Shown here piece by piece: positions 48,042-50,063 of a DNA stretch of 50,063 nucleotides. The DNA is from Bacteroidales bacterium. GTDB taxonomy: Bacteria; Bacteroidota; Bacteroidia; Bacteroidales; Marinilabiliaceae. The stretch spans positions 1 through 50,063 of the forward strand of contig JAFYCM010000011.1 of the NCBI GenBank assembly GCA_017539645.1. Direction: 5' to 3'. The notes below the pieces were generated by a model, which searched no databases, was not told where the DNA came from, and saw nothing but the letters and a program-made list of their open reading frames with translations. Both the position numbers and the translations under genes were made by a program. The stretch's first letter is position 1; each line of letters opens with the position of its first letter.

Positions 48042-48113
48042 GCAGATCGGAACCAGATTTTTATTTACACAAGCATTGCAAACTGCTGATGTTGTGAACG
48101 TTATCGACATTCA

Positions 48114-48689
48114 GTTGTTTCCGATAGCGTAAAAATACAATTTGAAAGCAATTCACAACTAATAATCTTAGCCATAGTGATTTATTTGGTTGTTTCCGAT
48201 AGCGTAAAAATACAATTTGAAAGCAATTCACAACGAGTTCTTCTATACTCTGACAGTTGCTGAAGTTGTTTCCGATAGCGTAAAAATACAATTTGAAAGC
48301 AATTCACAACTCTCCATAACGTTTTGATTTTTTGATTGTGTTGTTTCCGATAGCGTAAAAATACAATTTGAAAGCAATTCACAACTCATATCCTCGAATA
48401 CCTGAGAGAAGTACTGTTGTTTCCGATAGCGTAAAAATACAATTTGAAAGCAATTCACAACTCACCCTCATAACCTCAGCTATGGCTTGGTGTTGTTTCC
48501 GATAGCGTAAAAATACAATTTGAAAGCAATTCACAACCGCAATGCGTACCACTGGCACACCAGAGCAGTTGTTTCCGATAGCGTAAAAATACAATTTGAA
48601 AGCAATTCACAACTACGTCCCCGATAGGTTCATGGAATGATGAGTTGTTTCCGATAGCGTAAAAATACAATTTGAAAGCAATTCACAAC
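48114..48689 (-). CRISPR. CRISPR array: eight 46-nt repeats, seven 29-30-nt spacers
   Basis: Repeats, identical in all copies, are at 48114, 48189, 48265, 48340, 48416, 48492, 48568 and 48644, each 46 nt; on the plus strand each starts GTTGTTTCCGATAGCG and ends GAAAGCAATTCACAAC. Spacers are 29, 30, 29, 30, 30, 30 and 30 nt. The tracrRNA anti-repeat pairs with the GTTGTGAATTGCTTTC end, so crRNAs are read from the minus strand, opposite to cas9-cas1-cas2, as in other type II-C loci. The predicted leader, and therefore the newest spacer (48614-48643), is on the right. I could not match any spacer to the window by eye. Confidence 0.98.
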
Positions 48690-48722
48690 CAATGTGGGAT
48701 GGGTAATATATAAGAAGTGAAT

Positions 48723-49388
48723 ATGACGCAGAGAAAACAAAAAACCGTCAACCCGAAGGCTAACGGTATATATAGTGAGTTAATTATCACTATTGAAAAA
48801 CTCCCGACCCATAAGCTAACCGCTTACAAACCACAAGGGGATTATGCGCCCTACAAAAATTGCCAAACGTCAAGTAACCTCGCACATTTGGGAAGCATCT
48901 CTGCAGACAAAGATACACAAAAATCAATTGGTAGATTAAGAAAACTATTAAAAGATTGGAATATCGACAATCCTCATACGTTTGCATTAATCGTATCAAA
49001 TAACATTAGTGCAGAGCCATCACAAGAGCGTGTTGTTTCTGCTGAAGACGCAGACGAGATAAGTTATTATCTCAATTTACCTGAATATTCACTTCGCATC
49101 GGCCTACACAATCTTAACACAGAAAATTACAAAGGCTCTCGCAATCGCCAAATGAATTATGGCGTAACATTCAAAGATTTTACAAAAAAAGACACATTTA
49201 GAGAAAAGAAAGGCGTAAAAGTCAAAGCGTATGTATATGTGTATTTTACACAAGAACGTCTTAAACTCATAGCTAAAGCAATATTATATCTACTCGAAAA
49301 TGGCGAATGGGACGATAGTATAGCTAAAGCCGATTATGAAAACCCATCATCTCTCGATGGCGAAATCTCAAACAGTTGTTTCCGATAG
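48723..49388 (+). CDS. Unrecognised 221-aa protein on the leader side of the CRISPR array
   Basis: ATG 48723 starts MTQRKQKTVNPKANGIYSEL (a GTG at 48717 would add two residues); AAGAAG a few bases upstream may serve as ribosome-binding site. I do not recognise the family. It has no signal peptide or membrane helix. Visible features: a basic N-terminus, a mixed alpha/beta middle, a stretch SLRIGLHNLNTENYKGSRNR, a lysine-rich segment around 158-170 (KKDTFREKKGVKVKAYVY) and an amphipathic helix ERLKLIAKAILYLLENGEW near the end. A+T-rich codon use fits a coding frame open for 666 bases but differs from the housekeeping genes. It runs convergently to the array. Its last codons (S-C-F-R-stop) are made by a CRISPR repeat fragment at 49375. 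It could be CRISPR-associated, a mobile-element or phage gene, or an anti-CRISPR; none is shown. Confidence 0.65.
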   Translation: MTQRKQKTVNPKANGIYSELIITIEKLPTHKLTAYKPQGDYAPYKNCQTSSNLAHLGSISADKDTQKSIGRLRKLLKDWNIDNPHTFALIVSNNISAEPSQERVVSAEDADEISYYLNLPEYSLRIGLHNLNTENYKGSRNRQMNYGVTFKDFTKKDTFREKKGVKVKAYVYVYFTQERLKLIAKAILYLLENGEWDDSIAKADYENPSSLDGEISNSCFR

Positions 49389-49394
49389 CGTAAA
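49375..49394. repeat. Orphan CRISPR repeat fragment
   Basis: GTTGTTTCCGATAGCGTAAA is identical to the first 20 bases (plus-strand sense) of the array repeat, in the same orientation, 685 bases to the right of the last array repeat. The rest of the repeat is unrecognisable. It forms the end of the 221-aa gene, including the TAG stop at 49386-49388. Confidence 0.9.
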
Positions 49395-49660
49395 GTATCA
49401 TTTTCATTGGTTGCGCGTAGATAACTGATAATCACACTAAAATTACTTGTTTCTAATGCAAAATTCTTATATTTACCATCGAGATGATTGGATAGCGAGG
49501 AGATTGATTTTACACAGCCCACTGCCGTATTATGAGCCTTTATGCGCTTGGCGTTCAAACCTCTCGGAAGTGATTGGTGGACATTCAACGTCTTTTCTAT
49601 CGAAATAATTATTTTCATATCATACAAGGTTTTATTCCCTCTCACCATTCATTGAGCGAG
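49395..49660. other. No convincing gene
   Basis: A minus-strand frame opens from 49648 (an internal ATG gives MKIIISIEKTLNVHQSL at about 49615) and runs through the orphan repeat to 49334. It has no recognisable domain, and its final part is antisense to the 221-aa gene. CCCTCTC near 49637 can pair with GAGAGGG near 49657 without a clear T-tract. This could be a gene remnant. Confidence 0.4.
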
Positions 49661-49731
49661 AGGGGGATTTCTTATTTACATATACGATGATCGCTGTTTT
49701 ACCTATTCAGGCTAATTTGCAATCTGTTTAG

Positions 49732-49829
49732 GCGGATTTCTAATCCGCTATTCCCTTAGCCTCGGATTACAAATTTCCTCAAGAAGGGTCTGTCGAAACC
49801 GCTGGCTGAGCTTGTCGAAGCCATGCGGT
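49732..49829. repeat. REP-like short hairpins
   Basis: GCGGATT (49732-49738) and AATCCGC (49742-49748) form a tight hairpin with a 3-base loop. A second imperfect hairpin, ACCGCTGGCT... AGCCATGCGGT, lies at 49798-49829. Nearby words such as GGATTACAAAT and GGTATTACAAATCC repeat the theme. They look like dispersed palindromic repeats; no transposase is present in the window. Confidence 0.6.
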
Positions 49830-49928
49830 TCTGTTCAGGCAGTTTTGCTATCCACTTTTTCATTTAGTTGGGTATTACAAATCCACTCCAACGGAAATCC
49901 GCATTATCCGAGCAAATAGCATACAAAC

Positions 49929-49964
49929 AAAAAATCCTCTCAAGCCATTCAGCTTAAGAGGATT
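49929..49964 (-). terminator. Terminator of the rRNA operon
   Basis: AATCCTCTCAAGC (49933-49945) and GCTTAAGAGGATT (49952-49964) pair with one mismatch; on the minus strand the stem is followed by six T. It lies just after the 3' end of the 5S rRNA gene. Confidence 0.88.
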
Positions 49965-49973
49965 CTAAATCAA

Positions 49974-50063
49974 GTGGCGGCAACCTACTCTCCCACATTG
50001 TAGTGCAGTACCATCGGCGCTTGCGGGCTTAACTTCTCTGTTCGGGATGGGAAGAGGTGGATC
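49974..50063 (-). rRNA. rrf: 5S ribosomal RNA, 3' part (continues beyond the window)
   Basis: The minus strand begins at the window edge with GATCCACCTCTTCCCATCCC and continues GAACAGAGAAGTTAAGCCC, then GCGCCGATGGTACTGC and GGGAGAGTAGGTTGCCGCC, all conserved 5S rRNA segments. About 90 nt are present; the first 20-25 nt lie outside. The exact 3' end is approximate. Confidence 0.95.

Noticed and set aside
48061-48670. Several short minus-strand frames with repeated FLRYRKQ peptides
   Set aside because: They are translations of the CRISPR repeats, not genes.
48690-49394. Calling the 221-aa protein an anti-CRISPR or a new Cas protein
   Set aside because: Location alone does not show function, and I recognise no motif that would support either label.
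49375-49394. The orphan repeat as part of a working extra crRNA or tracrRNA
   Set aside because: It lacks the GTTGTGAATTGC half that must pair with the tracrRNA anti-repeat, so it cannot form a normal guide.
49334-49648. A 104-codon minus-strand frame through the orphan repeat
   Set aside because: No recognisable domain; part is antisense to the 221-aa ORF and its start codon lies in a hairpin. Kept only as a possible remnant.

Overview
The window is chromosomal DNA of a Bacteroidota bacterium, most likely order Bacteroidales. The reasons are two SusC/SusD pairs, a hybrid two-component regulator (HTCS), a TamL-type outer-membrane assembly lipoprotein, BACON and DUF1848 proteins, promoter elements of the TAnnTTTG (-7) type, and a type II-C CRISPR system with a roughly 46-nt repeat. 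I cannot name genus or species from the sequence alone. No tRNA or intact insertion sequence was seen.

Layout. 1-1358: the 3' end of a winged-helix protein carrying a TVND tandem repeat, a possible mini-ORF, and a DUF1848 radical-SAM-like protein. 1427-8490 (minus strand): an HTCS sensor-regulator, then TamL translationally coupled to a small HsdR-N-type nuclease-like protein. 8637-10850 (plus): a small beta-barrel and an S41 protease lipoprotein. 10939-16345: a tripartite efflux operon (TolC, HlyD/EmrA, MFS) with a divergent AraC regulator, ending in a broken DUF3737 gene joined to the tail of a lost DUF6377 paralogue. 16393-29859: a DUF6377 membrane-tethered regulator divergent from a compact polysaccharide utilisation locus (PUL) of SusC, SusD, a surface glycan-binding lipoprotein, GH16, GH5 and GH3. 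This set suggests breakdown of beta-1,3-glucan (laminarin-like) or mixed-linkage beta-glucan: the surface proteins bind and import, GH16 and GH5 cut chains, and GH3 releases glucose. 30199-41638: a second SusC/SusD pair with an AraC regulator, a divergent sugar-porter MFS and a large DUF5107-TPR protein; its substrate is not evident.

41718-48689: a complete type II-C CRISPR-Cas locus. A tracrRNA lies divergently upstream of a large Cas9 (1594 aa), followed by cas1, cas2 and an array of eight identical 46-nt repeats with seven 29-30-nt spacers. The anti-repeat fixes the crRNA direction as the minus strand, towards cas2. The cas9-cas1 junction holds a strong terminator whose T-tract abuts the cas1 ATG.

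The least explained part is 48690-49400. On the predicted leader side of the array sits an unrecognised 221-aa gene, running convergently to the array. Its last codons and stop codon are made by an orphan fragment (20 nt identical) of the CRISPR repeat. The window ends in repeat-like hairpins and the 3' part of a minus-strand 5S rRNA gene with its terminator.
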